NCBI GenBank assembly: GCA_014529385.2
Contig: CM043942.1
Coordinates: forward strand, 29,972,969 to 30,036,968
Reading direction: 5' to 3'
Length of the DNA stretch: 64,000 nt
Origin: Adiantum capillus-veneris
Taxonomy: Eukaryota; Streptophyta; Polypodiopsida; Polypodiales; Pteridaceae
Positions 48,179 to 60,100 of the stretch are shown here, one piece after another. Both the position numbers and the translations under genes were made by a program. Each line of letters opens with the position of its first letter. Within the stretch, counting starts at the first letter, position 1. The notes under the pieces were generated by a model. That model had not been told where the DNA came from. It did not search any database and saw only the letters and a program-made list of their open reading frames with translations.

Positions 48179-49660
48179 ATGTAATAATAAAAAAAGTTTA
48201 TTATCATTAGCTTGTCTTGTCCGCAAACTTTATCCAATAGTCCATAGATGCACCCAAAATCCAACCCTTTACTGAGGACTACTTCTATAATCCAAAAAAA
48301 GCTACGATAAAAACCTCTTCTAACGAGAGTAAAACGTGTCCTACCCATCCACCAAAGAGGAGAGGAGGGATTCTTGACTACGCCGGAGAGATCAACACCT
48401 AGAATCCTTTGAACAAGCAGTCCACCAATAGGACCAGAGAGGTCCGCTACCAATCACCAAGGACAGCTAGGCAGATACACAATGTGCCATTGTAGAGGAT
48501 GATGAGGGTGAAGAAGTCATGACAAGCAACCAAGAACCTCAAAGAAATTCTACCAAGTAGAAACTAAGTACTAAACTCGGAGCACACTAGGAGGAAGACT
48601 CATAACAAGGAAGAAGACTCGTAATAGGTCATACCACTTTCTAAAGGCGGAGTGATAAAAACCTTCGGCATGAGTGGCAGAAAAAGGACCAAGGAGGGAA
48701 CTGTGAAGCCATGAAAGGAGGAAATCTGCTACAACAGACCCAAGAGAAATGGCCACTTCACTACAACGAGGGAGTACTGACAAAGAAAATAAGAACAAAA
48801 AGAAAAGTATTTGTAAACCCTCAAATAAAAGAGGGCGCCAACGGTCGCAAAGATGGTGAACAAGACAGGACAAGCACAATGGGCAACAGTTGGCTGAGGC
48901 CCAATCACTCCACCCCACAAATGCAAAGCCGCTCATCAACCTGGTAAAAAGTAGTCAAAACCGTCATAATGGCAAATTGTAGGCAGCAAGCAAGCAAAAG
49001 AACAAGGCATGTCCTAAAGCATGCCAATTGAGTCGTGGAGTTCCCAAATGGTTGCAGTTTGTCCGCCTCAAAACAATCCCACGTGTAATGAAATTGGACT
49101 ATGAACGTTGAGAATAGCAAAATTTAAAGAATTGTAAAGAGCATGAGAATACTATGAGAAAATAGAGAGAGAACCTCATTAGAGGTAGCAACATAACCAT
49201 TATACCTAATTAACTTAACATGAACAATACTTTGCAAGAGAGAGAATTAGAGAACTTGACAACAGTTGAGGACCGGATCTATGTGGAGCCAGTCCCCCTC
49301 CAAAAGGCTTTTTTATTATTGCTTCTCCCATAAAGAGAGACTTGGTACAATACAATCTTTGTGCTCCTTGAGACCTTCATGGTGCAATGAAGATAGAGAG
49401 CTTCACGCACCACAATTATGCTCGTAACTTAGCTAAATGAAAGCATTAACTTGTCCCCGGCCTCAGTCCCAAGACTTCAAACACCTTCAAAGGTGGAGAC
49501 AGCTAGCAGGGAGTGAGGGAAGGGAAGAGGAAGAAGAAATAACATACGAGAACTAGAGTGCTTCGTTAGCTTTGTTTGAATTGAATTAAGATTGAGCAAA
49601 ATATTGGAAACTATATATGCCATTTCAATACTTCTCAAGTGTAAAAGTTTACGAAAGGAT

Positions 49661-49703
<43 letters not shown>

Positions 49704-50340
49704 GCTACCAATTGCCGTGGTTCAGAGGTATACCTCGCAAGAATGAGATACCAATCGTAGTGCTTCAAAGGGGTACCTTGCAGGAAACCATGAGCAGGGT
49801 TAGAGGTTTGTCAAGCTCAATGTTCATAATCATACAAGTTGTCAATGTTGCTAATTGCTTGTTGTTCCATTTTTATGCTTCAAAACAAAATAAAACATGC
49901 AAGTTTCCTTGCATGGGGGAGTTTGCACAATCCTCCCCAATTTTTATAATACGAGGGAACGTGCCATTTCCACGGCAGCGTGCAATTTTCAGTGTGCTCA
50001 TTAACTGAGTTCGCAGAGTCAAAAATGTCAAAAATCACAGAATGATAATGCTTACTCACCACGCAATTGAATGTCTATCGTCGATGCACCTTGCATCAAC
50101 AATGTTGGACATCTCCTGCTCTTAACCCGATGCAAGAGATGACATCCCATGGAGGATGAAGGAGATAGGCTTGTGACTATTTGGGTGGAGGAACTATAGG
50201 AAGAAACGGGTCTTTGCATATGGATAAGATAGCCTGAAGCCTCCTTGCTAGAGCCATGTATCTCATATTCAGCAATCAACACACTATGAAGGCGACAATT
50301 TGCATAGAAAGCTCATCAATTTTGTCCTTTAATACAGACA
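48179..50340. other. Unassigned stretch with a (GA)n microsatellite
   Basis: Minus-strand frames at 48172-48453 and 48571-48939 match nothing I know. (GA)n at 49661-49703 is the only clear feature. Confidence 0.5.
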
Positions 50341-50349
50341 CCTCATCTG

Positions 50350-53300
50350 GCATACATATGGATCAAAGCATTTCCTGAATGTTTTTATCAACAGCCCTTG
50401 ACTTGCAACCACATCATGAATTCTTTCACCCATTCAAAGATATTGTATAAGGCCACAAGCCTTCCAGGTGGAAGCGTAGGTGATTGCGATTAGAGACAGA
50501 ACATCCCTTCGCATATTGTAAAAAGAGCCCACAGCTTCCTTGCCACAACGAGGTTGACCATATCCTACAATCCACTCAGTCCGAGAGATGACAGCCTAGA
50601 GAGGATCCCCATCAAAAACTTCTCATGCTATTGTGAAAGCACTACATTTGGCATACATATAGATCAAAGCACTACCAAGCATGGCATTTTGATCCGATAG
50701 CCCTGGCTAGCAATCTCATCATGAATTACGAAATCATACATGTGAAGGTCTTGCCTAAGCTTGCCACAACCAGGTTGACCATATTCTGTAATCCACTCAC
50801 TCCAAGAGACACATCCTAGAGAGGACCCCATAAAAAACTTCTGGTGCTAGCATGACGCAACCACATTTAGCATACATATAAATCAAAGCACCACAGTTAG
50901 TGCATTGCAAGAGTTGGCATTCCGGACAGAAAGCTCTTCAAGCACTTTTTGTTCGCTCAAGCGCACCACATTTTGCATACATAACGATCAAGGTAGTTCC
51001 AAGCACGACATCTTTTTTCAAGAGCCTCTGACTAGCAATATAATTGTGAATTTTTGTGCGTATATATATGGCTTTTCAAAAACCCCTGCCTTTGAATCTC
51101 ATCATGAATCTGCTTCCCCCTATCAATAGCTTTGCTTGTGGCAAAAGCTTTCAATGCATTTAGCGAAACACCCTCACATTGCATCTACTCAAGACAATTT
51201 AGAACAAATCAATCTCGTCCTTCATGTGCATAACCTGCTAACACCATAGTCCATGTTGTCAAGTAGTCTTTTGGACTCATCAAGCTTGCCACATTGCCAA
51301 GCACAAAATGTTTCTGCAACAGCCCCACAATAGCCCCTAATTGCATAGGTGATTGCATTTGAAGGAAGGCCTTTCCTTCGCATCTGCTAAAAACATCTCA
51401 ATGCTTCGTTGCCACAGCCATGTTGTGCATATCTCATGAAAACATCCTAGCCATGAAAAAGCGCCTTTCTTTTGCATCTGGTGAAAACTCTGATTACTTC
51501 GTTATTTCCATATCCATGTTGGGTATATTCTGTAGTGCACCACATTTGGCATACATATCAACCAAGGCAGTGCCAAGCACGACATCTTTTTCCAAGAGCC
51601 TCTGACTAACAATATAATTGTGAATTTTCTTGTTAGTATCACCGTCGAAAAGCATACAAGCATGACTTCTTTTTTCAACAGCCCGTGACTGAAAATATCA
51701 TCAATAATTCTTTTGCCCATATCAGCGTCTTGCATAACGCCACATGCCTTCAAGATACAGGTGTGGGTAATTGCATACATGTCGACCAAGGCAGTGCCAA
51801 CCATAACTTTTTTTTTCAGCAGCCCCTGACTAACAATATCATCGTGAGTTCTTTTGTCCGACCTAGCGTCTTTCAAATTGCAACATGCCTTCAAGATGCA
51901 AGCATAGGTGATTTCACATCTGAAGAGAGATCCTCAATTCCCATTTGTTGAAAACAGCCCAGAGCGTTCTATGTTAAGCATATCCCGCAATCAGTGCATT
52001 CCAAGAGACGACATTCCGGACAAAAAGCTCATCAAGCACTCTTTGGTGCTTTCCCAAGAACAACACATTTCGCATGCGTGATCATTGCTCCTACGTAGTG
52101 CCACATGCTTAATGCAAGCATAGGTGATTACATCAAGAGAAATGTCCTCGCTTTGCATCCGAAAATAGCCAGCCAGCCAAAGCTCTCTAGTCTTATCACT
52201 GTTGGGCATATCCCGCAATCAGATGCACTTGAAGACACGACATTCCTGACATCAAGGCAGTGTCACATGCCTTCAAGACGAAAGCGTAGATGATTGCATT
52301 TGGAGAGGTGCCCTCACTTTGCTTCTATTGGAAACAGCCCCAGGCTCCACGGCGTCCCACATTTGGCATACAAGTTGACCAAGGGTAGCACAACACATAT
52401 GAGCCAAAGAATTGGCAAGCACAACATGTTTCCAAGAGCCGTTGAGCAACAATCCATCCAATGAGCACAATGAGACAGACAATTCTTGTGGGGAATTGCC
52501 CTCGTGTTTCATCCCAACAGAAACACTTCTGAGCTTCCTCGGTCAACCCTTGCTAGGAATATCCCCTTATAAGAGCACTCTTAAGAGACCTGTCACCTCA
52601 TTTAGCAAGAAACCTCACTTCGTGTCTAATTAAAATAGCTTAGAGCTTCCTTGCATCAGCATCTTGTGTAAAGAGACATGCATTCAAGATGCATGCGTAG
52701 GTGATTGCAACTGGGGAGACGCCCTCACTTCACATCTGCTAAAAGAAAATAAGAGCTTTCTAGCCTCGCCCCTATCTGGAAAATCTTCCAATCAATGCAT
52801 TCAAGAGTCCACACTCCGGACAAGAAGCTCTTCGAGCACTTGCATAGAGCCACATACATGCCTTCAAGATGTAAGCATGGCCTTCAAGATGAAAGTATAG
52901 GTGACTGAATTTGGAGAGATACACTTGCTTTGCATCAGCTGATAATAGCTTAGAGGCTTTTGCCATGCTCTTGTTGCACACATTCTGCAATCAGTGTATT
53001 CCAAGAGGCAAATTTTGGACATGAAGCTCGTTAAGCACTTTTTGGTGCTTTCTCAAGTACACCACATCTCGCATACATGATAATTGCTTCTATGTAGTGC
53101 CACATGCTTTCAAGATGCAAGCATAAGTGATTACATCAGGAGAAATGTCCTTCCTTTGCATTATAAAAACAGCTAGCAAGAGCTTCCTGGTAGAGATGAC
53201 ATTCCGGACATCAAGGCAGTGCCACATGCCTTCAAGACAAAAGCATAGGTGATTGCATCTAGAGAGATGCCCTCGTTTTGCAGCTGTTGGAAACAGCCTA

Positions 53301-54634
53301 GTCCAGGGCTCTGTGGCCCTGCCACATTTGGCATACATGTTGACCAAGGTAGTGCCAAGCATTACATTTCGTAAAAGGGAACCGCAATATTGATCAAACC
53401 ACCGCCAAGCATGACATCATACCGCTAACAGCCCCCGACTAGCAATCACATCGTGGATTTTGATACCCTTGCGATAGGCATATTGGGCATATCTTGCAAT
53501 CAACATGTTGCACCCTCGACTAGCAATCACATTGTGGATTCTGATACCCTTGCGATAGGCATATATGAGCTTTCTTACCCTGCTCCTATTGCATGTATCC
53601 ATGCACTCCAAGAGACCTCCTCACGCACGTTTTGGTGCTTCCTGTAATCACCACATCTCGCATACATGTCATCAGTCACATGCCTTCAAGATGCACATGT
53701 AGAGAATTTCCCTTGCTTCACACCTATTGAAAACAGACAGAGCTTCCATGCCCAACCCTTGTCGAGCATATCCTGCAATCAGTGCATTCCAAAAGACAAC
53801 ATCCCACAGCAACATATGTGATTGCATCTAGAGAGAAGCCCTCGCTTTGCATCTGTTGAAAACAGCCAAAATCTTTCTGGCCATGCTCTTGTCGCACGTA
53901 TCCTACATCTGTTCAAAGTAGTCAAGGGCTTTTGCCCATTTCTGCTTGTCGCAAATTGTGACATTCCTTCAAGATGTTGCATCCATAGAGATGCGCTCGC
54001 TTCATGTGGAGAGATGGTCGCTTCGCATCAGCTGAAAATAGTCAAGATCTTCCTTACATTGCTGATGTGCGGCACATTCCCACAATCAGTGCGTTTGAAG
54101 ACGCGGCATTTCGCATAGGAAGCTCCTCGAGCGCTTTTCATGCGTTCTGAAGATCACCATATGTGGCTACACATAATCCCAGGCAAAGACAAGCACTTCT
54201 TTCCTGTATCGCTCATTGGCCTTGCTCTTCTTGCACACATCCCACATTGAGTGCATTCAAGGAGTTCACACTGTAGATAGAAAGATGAAAATAGCCTAGA
54301 GCTTTCCAAGCTTCATCACTTGCCCTTGCTAACTGGATATAAAATAACTCCAAGGACTTCGACTGGTGAGAAGCTGTCACTTTTCTGAAGCGCAACACAC
54401 ATGTCATACTTATCAACCAAGATTGTGCCAAGCGCAACATCTTTTTTCAACAGCCTCTGAACAACAATAAAAAGCTGAATTTTTTTTCCCGTATCAGCCT
54501 CTTGCATAGAGAAACATGCCTGAATGTGGACACATAGGTGATACCATATGGAGAGAGACCAAGATTGGCATCTTGTGTACATACATGTGCCTTCAAGATG
54601 CATGCATATGTGATTGCATTTGGAAAGAGGCCCT
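50350..54634 (-). pseudogene. Decayed PPR (pentatricopeptide repeat) gene tract
   Basis: Minus-strand fragments repeatedly show PPR unit pieces: ISLDAITYAFVLKACGTAL, DVITYACILKACGTT, CILKACGVMQDADMGKRI, RIIDDIFSHGLLKKEV, VMVGTALVDMY and LVNMYAKCGRATEPW. Roughly a dozen or more 35-residue-type units are scattered in all three minus frames with frequent stops; no frame exceeds ~130 codons. PPR proteins bind organellar RNA for editing, splicing or stability. Internal repeats are obvious: about 52000-52390 resembles about 52975-53345 (offset ~965 bp), and a ~75-bp direct repeat lies near 53440-53565. The LTR of element C cuts it at 54635. It may be one long pseudogene or several. Confidence 0.75.
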
Positions 54635-55567
54635 TGTTGTACGGACACGCCGCGACGGACGTCAACACAGCGAGAACTCACCTAACAAGATTTGTCAGCT
54701 AAAGACGAAGCTCGACCCGCAGGCGCGTGGAAGCAAGCATAGGGTGTCAATCTACACTCGACCGACTCTCGACTAATTCCTACAGAGGTCTCTACCCAAT
54801 GTCTAAGCTACAGCCTTCAAGAGTTCTTAAGAAGAGGTTTCCTACAACGCTTTCAAGAGCCAAATACCCATCAAACGGTCTTGAAACACCACAGAACTTG
54901 AAGGAGACCCTACTAACACCAATAGGTCACTGTCCCTAAGGTCCATGAACCAAAATCCCAACCCTAAACACCCGGTGCAAAATCACGTAGGATGTCTAGC
55001 CGAAATTTGCAGGTCGTCGTTTCCAAAAACTGAAGTGCCTAATGTGTAGCTCTACTCAATGCAAACCCGTGGATACGCTGAAATGCAAAAACAGATAACG
55101 TATGCTCACCAAATCACCAGATGAAGCTCGTAAGTCGAGCTCGCAAAACCGGACCGTATGCCCGCAATGTAGGTATCGACACGTAGCTCTCGTCGGGGGC
55201 AACACGCTGCACTTCTCCGCACTCGATTCCAACCATCGGTGTGTGCGTAGCGTCAAGATGAAACTTTCACTCTCTCTCTCTCGTACACAGTACGCTCACT
55301 CACAGACAGAAATCTTTTTTAAAATGACAAAGGGTTTTTCATTAAGGTCAAAAAGTGGTATAAATACCTTACAATCCCAAACCCTAATATTCCAATTTAA
55401 CCATCTACTCAATCTAAATGTCAAAACTAGGATACAAATCTGGAAACTTTTGTAAGCCCCAATATTTACAAAGGTGAAATGTCGGGTTTTCTCAATAAAT
55501 GAATAATTACAAAAAATAATAATCCACCGAGTAGTCGTTTTCCGTAGGGTGTGTCCAGCTTCTAACA
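54635..55567 (-). repeat. Element C 3' LTR
   Basis: 933 bp, TGTTGTACGGACACGCC...TCTAACA. A half-palindrome GTAGGATGTC lies at 54987-54996. Confidence 0.92.
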
Positions 55568-55581
55568 CTCCCCGCCTCTTT
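55568..55581 (-). other. Element C 3' polypurine tract
   Basis: AAAGAGGCGGGGAG in element orientation; less pure than the tract of A because of a C. Confidence 0.65.
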
Positions 55582-55619
55582 GTTCATGTCGTCCTCGACA
55601 TGGCTGTTGAGCTGCTTCT

Positions 55620-58600
55620 TCAGTGTAGGTTGTCTCTCATCTTGAGAAGAGACTCATATCTTGCATGTTGAGCCAGTAGCGTCGGGCCGAATATGTCAGT
55701 GCTGATTGTGAAGAAGCCGGTGTAGAAGGCTTCTTCAAAGGGATGGAGGTGATAAGATGGCAAAAACATTATCCTTTGATACAATGCATGTATCACCTCG
55801 TGGGATGGCTGACCAGACAGATCGTATGCGCATCTGTATATATCTTGAAAGAAGAAGATATTGTCTATCGCCTGGCCTGGTTTGAATGTCTCGAAGACTA
55901 CCAAAAGTGTTTTACAAATCTTTCTCATCATGATGCAAGATAGGTCAGGCGAGCCAGTGAACAATTTGATGGCGCCCATTAGGGTTTTCACCATGTATTG
56001 CTCATTTATTCTCTCGCCTGCCTTCAAGCCTGACAGCTTCGGGTAATTCAGCCAAGTGGGTTGGCTTCTTTGCAAGAGTTCATGGGCCTTCCACGTCCTC
56101 ATCCTTGGTACAGGGCAAAAACTTAGGTTATCTCTGATCACTTTAGGCGCCTTTACCAGATGGAATAGATACTGAGGATACTTTGTCAGCCATGCCTTTC
56201 TCCACTTGGGTTGAGAGTCGACTATCAACTTGACCCCGTCAGGCTTGGAGATGTCTGCTTTGTACAGTGGCACTGTTGGCTCCTCTCTGATTCGCTTGTT
56301 GATTGTGGCAGCTTCATATTTCAACAGAGGATATGGGAGAGAGGGTTGTAACCCTTCACGCCGAAGGTTGCTGGCATCTATCTTCTGAATAGTCATTGAT
56401 TTAAAGACCCTCTGCTCCCATTCCAAAGTTTCTCTGGCTGTGTCTTTGAATGCTTCTTCTATGTCCTTTTGCAGCTTCTCTTCTTCTTCTTGTGTCAAAT
56501 CTTGTGGCTCTTGTGAGGGTCCTACAAGGATTTCCTCTTGCATGGTGGTGTCCAAAGGATCTGCCAGATTCTCTATGTCTATTCCCTCCATGGCTGCTGG
56601 CTTGGTGCCCATCTGCTGCTCTTCTGTTTGATGCTGGCCTCTCAGCTCTTCTATCTGTTTCTGAAATGTTTTCTTCTCCTGTTCCGCTTGCTCTCCCATG
56701 TTTACAAGGAGGTCGTTTAGATCGGCATTTATCTTTTCCGCCTCCTCGAGCTTTCTCTTGATGGCTTTGTGCTCTTCTTCCAATCGGTTCTGCATTACCA
56801 CAGAGCCCTCAGCCATCATCAGCCTTTGTCTTTTCTCTAATGTCAACTCCTTTTAGAGCTCGTTCATTTGTTCTTCATAAAGCTCCGTCTCTGAAGTGGT
56901 GTGAGTCGAGCTAGCAGCTCTGGCTCTGGCAGGAGATGCCCATAGCCGTTGGATGGTTTGATCTTTGACTTTAATATGGTCTTTTAGCTCAATGACCTCA
57001 TCCTGACTAGCTTTATGCTCTATCTCTGCCTTCTCTTTGGCATTCCTCAGGGCTTCCACCTCCTTGGATTCTTCAACAAGTTGTAGGGTTAGGTTGTCCC
57101 TTTCCCTTTCTGCATCTGTCAATGACATGCTGAGTTTTCTGTATTCTTCTTCAGCTCTTTGAATTCTTTGATCTACTGCTTGATTCTCTCGTTCCATCTC
57201 TTGGCATCTTTGCAATGTCGTGTCCAGACTGGCTTGCAGCTCTGCTTGTTTCTCTATCTGCTCTTGGCTCTATCTTTGTAGTGTGTCTACTTCGGATTTG
57301 ATAAAAACTTCATTGGCTTTGAGATTGTCAATCTCACTTTCCGTGGCAAGTGATTTTGCCATGAGCCCGGTTAGCTTGTACATCACCACATCCCAGTCAT
57401 TGGTAGGTGGCTGTAGATCCACTGTATCAGTGGCCATCTCTTTTAGTTCCACTAACCGCAGGCTCGGTTTCTGTTCCTTGGGCCTTGTGCTTGGTAGCTC
57501 AAATGCCACAGTGGCTGCCTCTTCTCTTGAATACCTAGCAGCTAGTAGATCAAGAAATGTGCTAAACCTTCTTTCCTCTGGCTCTGGCTGCTCATCTTTG
57601 GGCTTGGCTTCTTCCTTTTTCTCTTGCTCTTGGCTCTTCTCTTGCCTTGAATCTTCTTGATCATCAGATTTGTCTAGCTCCTCCTTTTGTTGGGTTTGTG
57701 GAGGGCTAAGAGGAGGTGGTGATGGCGGTGGGCTAGACTCCGGGCTTGACGGTGGAGTTGCTAGCTTTCTTCTGAAATCCCTATCCGCCTTTGTCTTTCT
57801 CTCCCTTTCTTGGCCTTCCTGCTCTTCTAGCAGCTGCCATCGTACTTCATCCACTTCTTCTTCTGTAAATGGGATGTTAGGGATGTTTTCTGTCGTAGCA
57901 TCCAGGATCTCAAAATTTTTGATGTAATCTTCAAATCTATCTCTGTGCACCCTTCGGGATGATCCCGACATGGCCTCTAGTGAGGGCTTCCACAGGTCGC
58001 TTAGATCTCCTTTCAGTGCTCTTTCGGCTCTGAAGCTTTCCATTAATCTTTCGAGCCGTGCTGCTTTCTGCGATTTGGTCTCCTTGATTGGCACTTGTAA
58101 ACTTTCTTTCTTCCCTTTCTTCAACTCTGACTGCTCCTCTTGCACGGTCTCTAACCGGCGCTTCAACCTTGTGGCTACTCGGGGTGCTTTGGGCGGTTCC
58201 TCTTCTTTATATTCTTTGAGCCTTAGCCAGTCATTCTGTGATGGAGGGTCAGGTCAGTTTTCTTTGGCGTGCAATGCTCCATAAACCACTTTTGTTATCA
58301 GTTCATCAGGCACAATGTAGGTGGGATTCTTGTTGCCCATCTTCACCAGATTGTCATGGATATAGGCAGCATAGTTGATCACCTTCAGCTTGCTCTTCTG
58401 CATTGCCCACGTGAAGGTGGTAGCAATGGCTCCCGGTGGCATTCTGTACTTTTGTGGCCGCTTTGTACACATGTGGAAATACTAGTTGTAGAGCTGGCTC
58501 ATGACCGCCACTTTAGGGTTTGGAATGTCTTCAAAGGTGTAGTTGTTCTTCTTTCCTGAGTACACCTTTACTTCATCTCTTCTCTTGGTCACACTATCTC

Positions 58601-59045
58601 CCTTATTGGAGATGTCTAGTGCAGCTTCCACCACCCTTTCTGTAATGATGATCATAGTGTCTGGCTTGCCCTGCAGATCAGTGACTCTGGCCACTCTATC
58701 TTCTTTGATTGTAGTTACGAATTCCCACACTCGTTTTATGTCAATTCCTGTTGGTAGTGCTTCAAAATAGTTATGGAGATCTATCTTCTCCAAGTACTCT
58801 CCCATCTTGCTTCTGACAAACTCATTGAGCTCCCGTGGTATCATGGGTAGCTCTACTGCGTTTCCTTCAGGATCCTTGGACACACCTTGGTAGATCTTCA
58901 AGTCATTGGACTCTAACAAATCGTCTTGAATCCATGTGCTAGTTGGCTTTAGAGTTCCTTCTGGGATGACAAAGGGCTCTACTTCTTCCAAGTAATCTTT
59001 TATGGTCATCCTCTTCTTCTTTGCCGGTGATTTTGCGGCTGCCAT
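55620..59045 (-). pseudogene. Element C ORF2: best-preserved coiled-coil protein
   Basis: The 3,426 nt keep one frame from ATG (59045, MAAAKSPAKKKRMTIK) to the stop after KMRDNLH (55620), broken only by about four nonsense codons (near 58485, 58257, 57268 and 56854), so the ancestral product was about 1,141 residues. By approximate residue: 1-12 basic; 12-250 N-terminal globular region (VEPFVIPEGTLKPTSTW; IDLHNYFEALPTGIDIKRVW; CTKRPQKYRMPPGAIATTFT); 280-400 Lys/Arg-rich; 430-460 Ser/Pro linker (PPSSPESSPPPSPPP); 560-800 coiled coil; 830-1141 C-terminal domain (KIDASNLRREGLQPSLPYPL; KWRKAWLTKYPQYLFHLV; RSQPTWLNYPKLSGLKAGER). No signal peptide or membrane segment is seen, which argues against a classical envelope. 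The function is unknown. Confidence 0.82.
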
Positions 59046-59089
59046 AGATCCTGTTGCACTCAGTAGTCCGAAGTTAGCGTTTTTTCCAT

Positions 59090-60100
59090 ATTAGCTGAGA
59101 AACTGAGTTCTAACTATCCAAATGATTTGAAAATTGAAAATAAAACTTAAAAGGAACTTGGGTAACCTTGCATGTGCTCACGGTATGATTCTGGCCAAAA
59201 TTTATCATTTAGACATCCTACGCGTAGGATGTCTTTTTCATCAGTTTTTGGTGAAACTTGGTATGCTGGTGGTCCTTGGCCTGTGCAACATGGCTATATG
59301 ATTGGAATTGGGTTTGGGCATCAAAAAGTGCATATCTGGGCAGATTCAGGCTTTAGCCTCACAAATTGGTAGGATGTCCACAACAAGTGGCAAAAGATAT
59401 TCAAATGGGTTGAAATTTGATATATGAGCTTCTTGCACCATGGTAATGGCTCCCATGAGGTCATTTCTTGCACAGAAGTTCAAAATCATGATGGAGACAT
59501 CCTACACGTAGGATGTCTTTTTCATCAAAATAGCTTGAGATTTGTTCTGTGGGTAGCTCTTGGCCTGTGGAACATGGCCATGCTCTTGGATTGTGATTTG
59601 GACAAGAATTGGTGTTGGTAAGACCATGTGTAGTGTTTTTGAGCTCAAAAAGTGCATCTTGGAGGTGTTGGGGGCCAAAAGAGATGGGAATGGCTTGAAA
59701 CTTGATATATGAGCTCTTGAAGGTGATATGAAGAGATCTGGAATTGAAAAACACCATCTGTGGGCCAAAAAATGTCATTTAGACATCCTACGCGTAGGAT
59801 GTCTATTTCATCATTTTTTGCATGTGACCACACAGATTGCTTGGCAATGTACCCATGAGTGTATTGTGCAAGTTTCATGTAATTTGGACAAGTTTTAGTA
59901 GGTCTATGCCCCATTATTGCCTCTATTCCCTGACTTTGCGTTTTTTGGTGCACATGAGGTCAATTTTTGTCCAAATGGGATGAAACTTGGTGGCTAGCTT
60001 GTACACGCTATTCAAAAACTTTGTGTGAAGAGAGATGTTGGGGTTGGTGCCCAGAAATGGCCTTGAGACATCCTACGCGTAGGATGTCCTGATGAAATTT
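59090..60100 (-). repeat. ~285-bp tandem array punctuated by a 22-bp palindrome (element C)
   Basis: Palindromes at 59212-59233 (perfect), 59496-59517 (one mismatch), 59782-59803 (perfect) and 60067-60088 (perfect). Spacing 284, 286 and 285 bp. They correspond one-to-one with the four in B. Units share TTTTTCATCA after the palindrome and the GGTCCTTGGC / AACATGGC stretch, but are otherwise diverged. Confidence 0.87.

Noticed and set aside
48172-48939. Minus-strand ORFs of 93 and 122 codons
   Set aside because: No motif, no homologue recalled, no repeat partner; likely chance.
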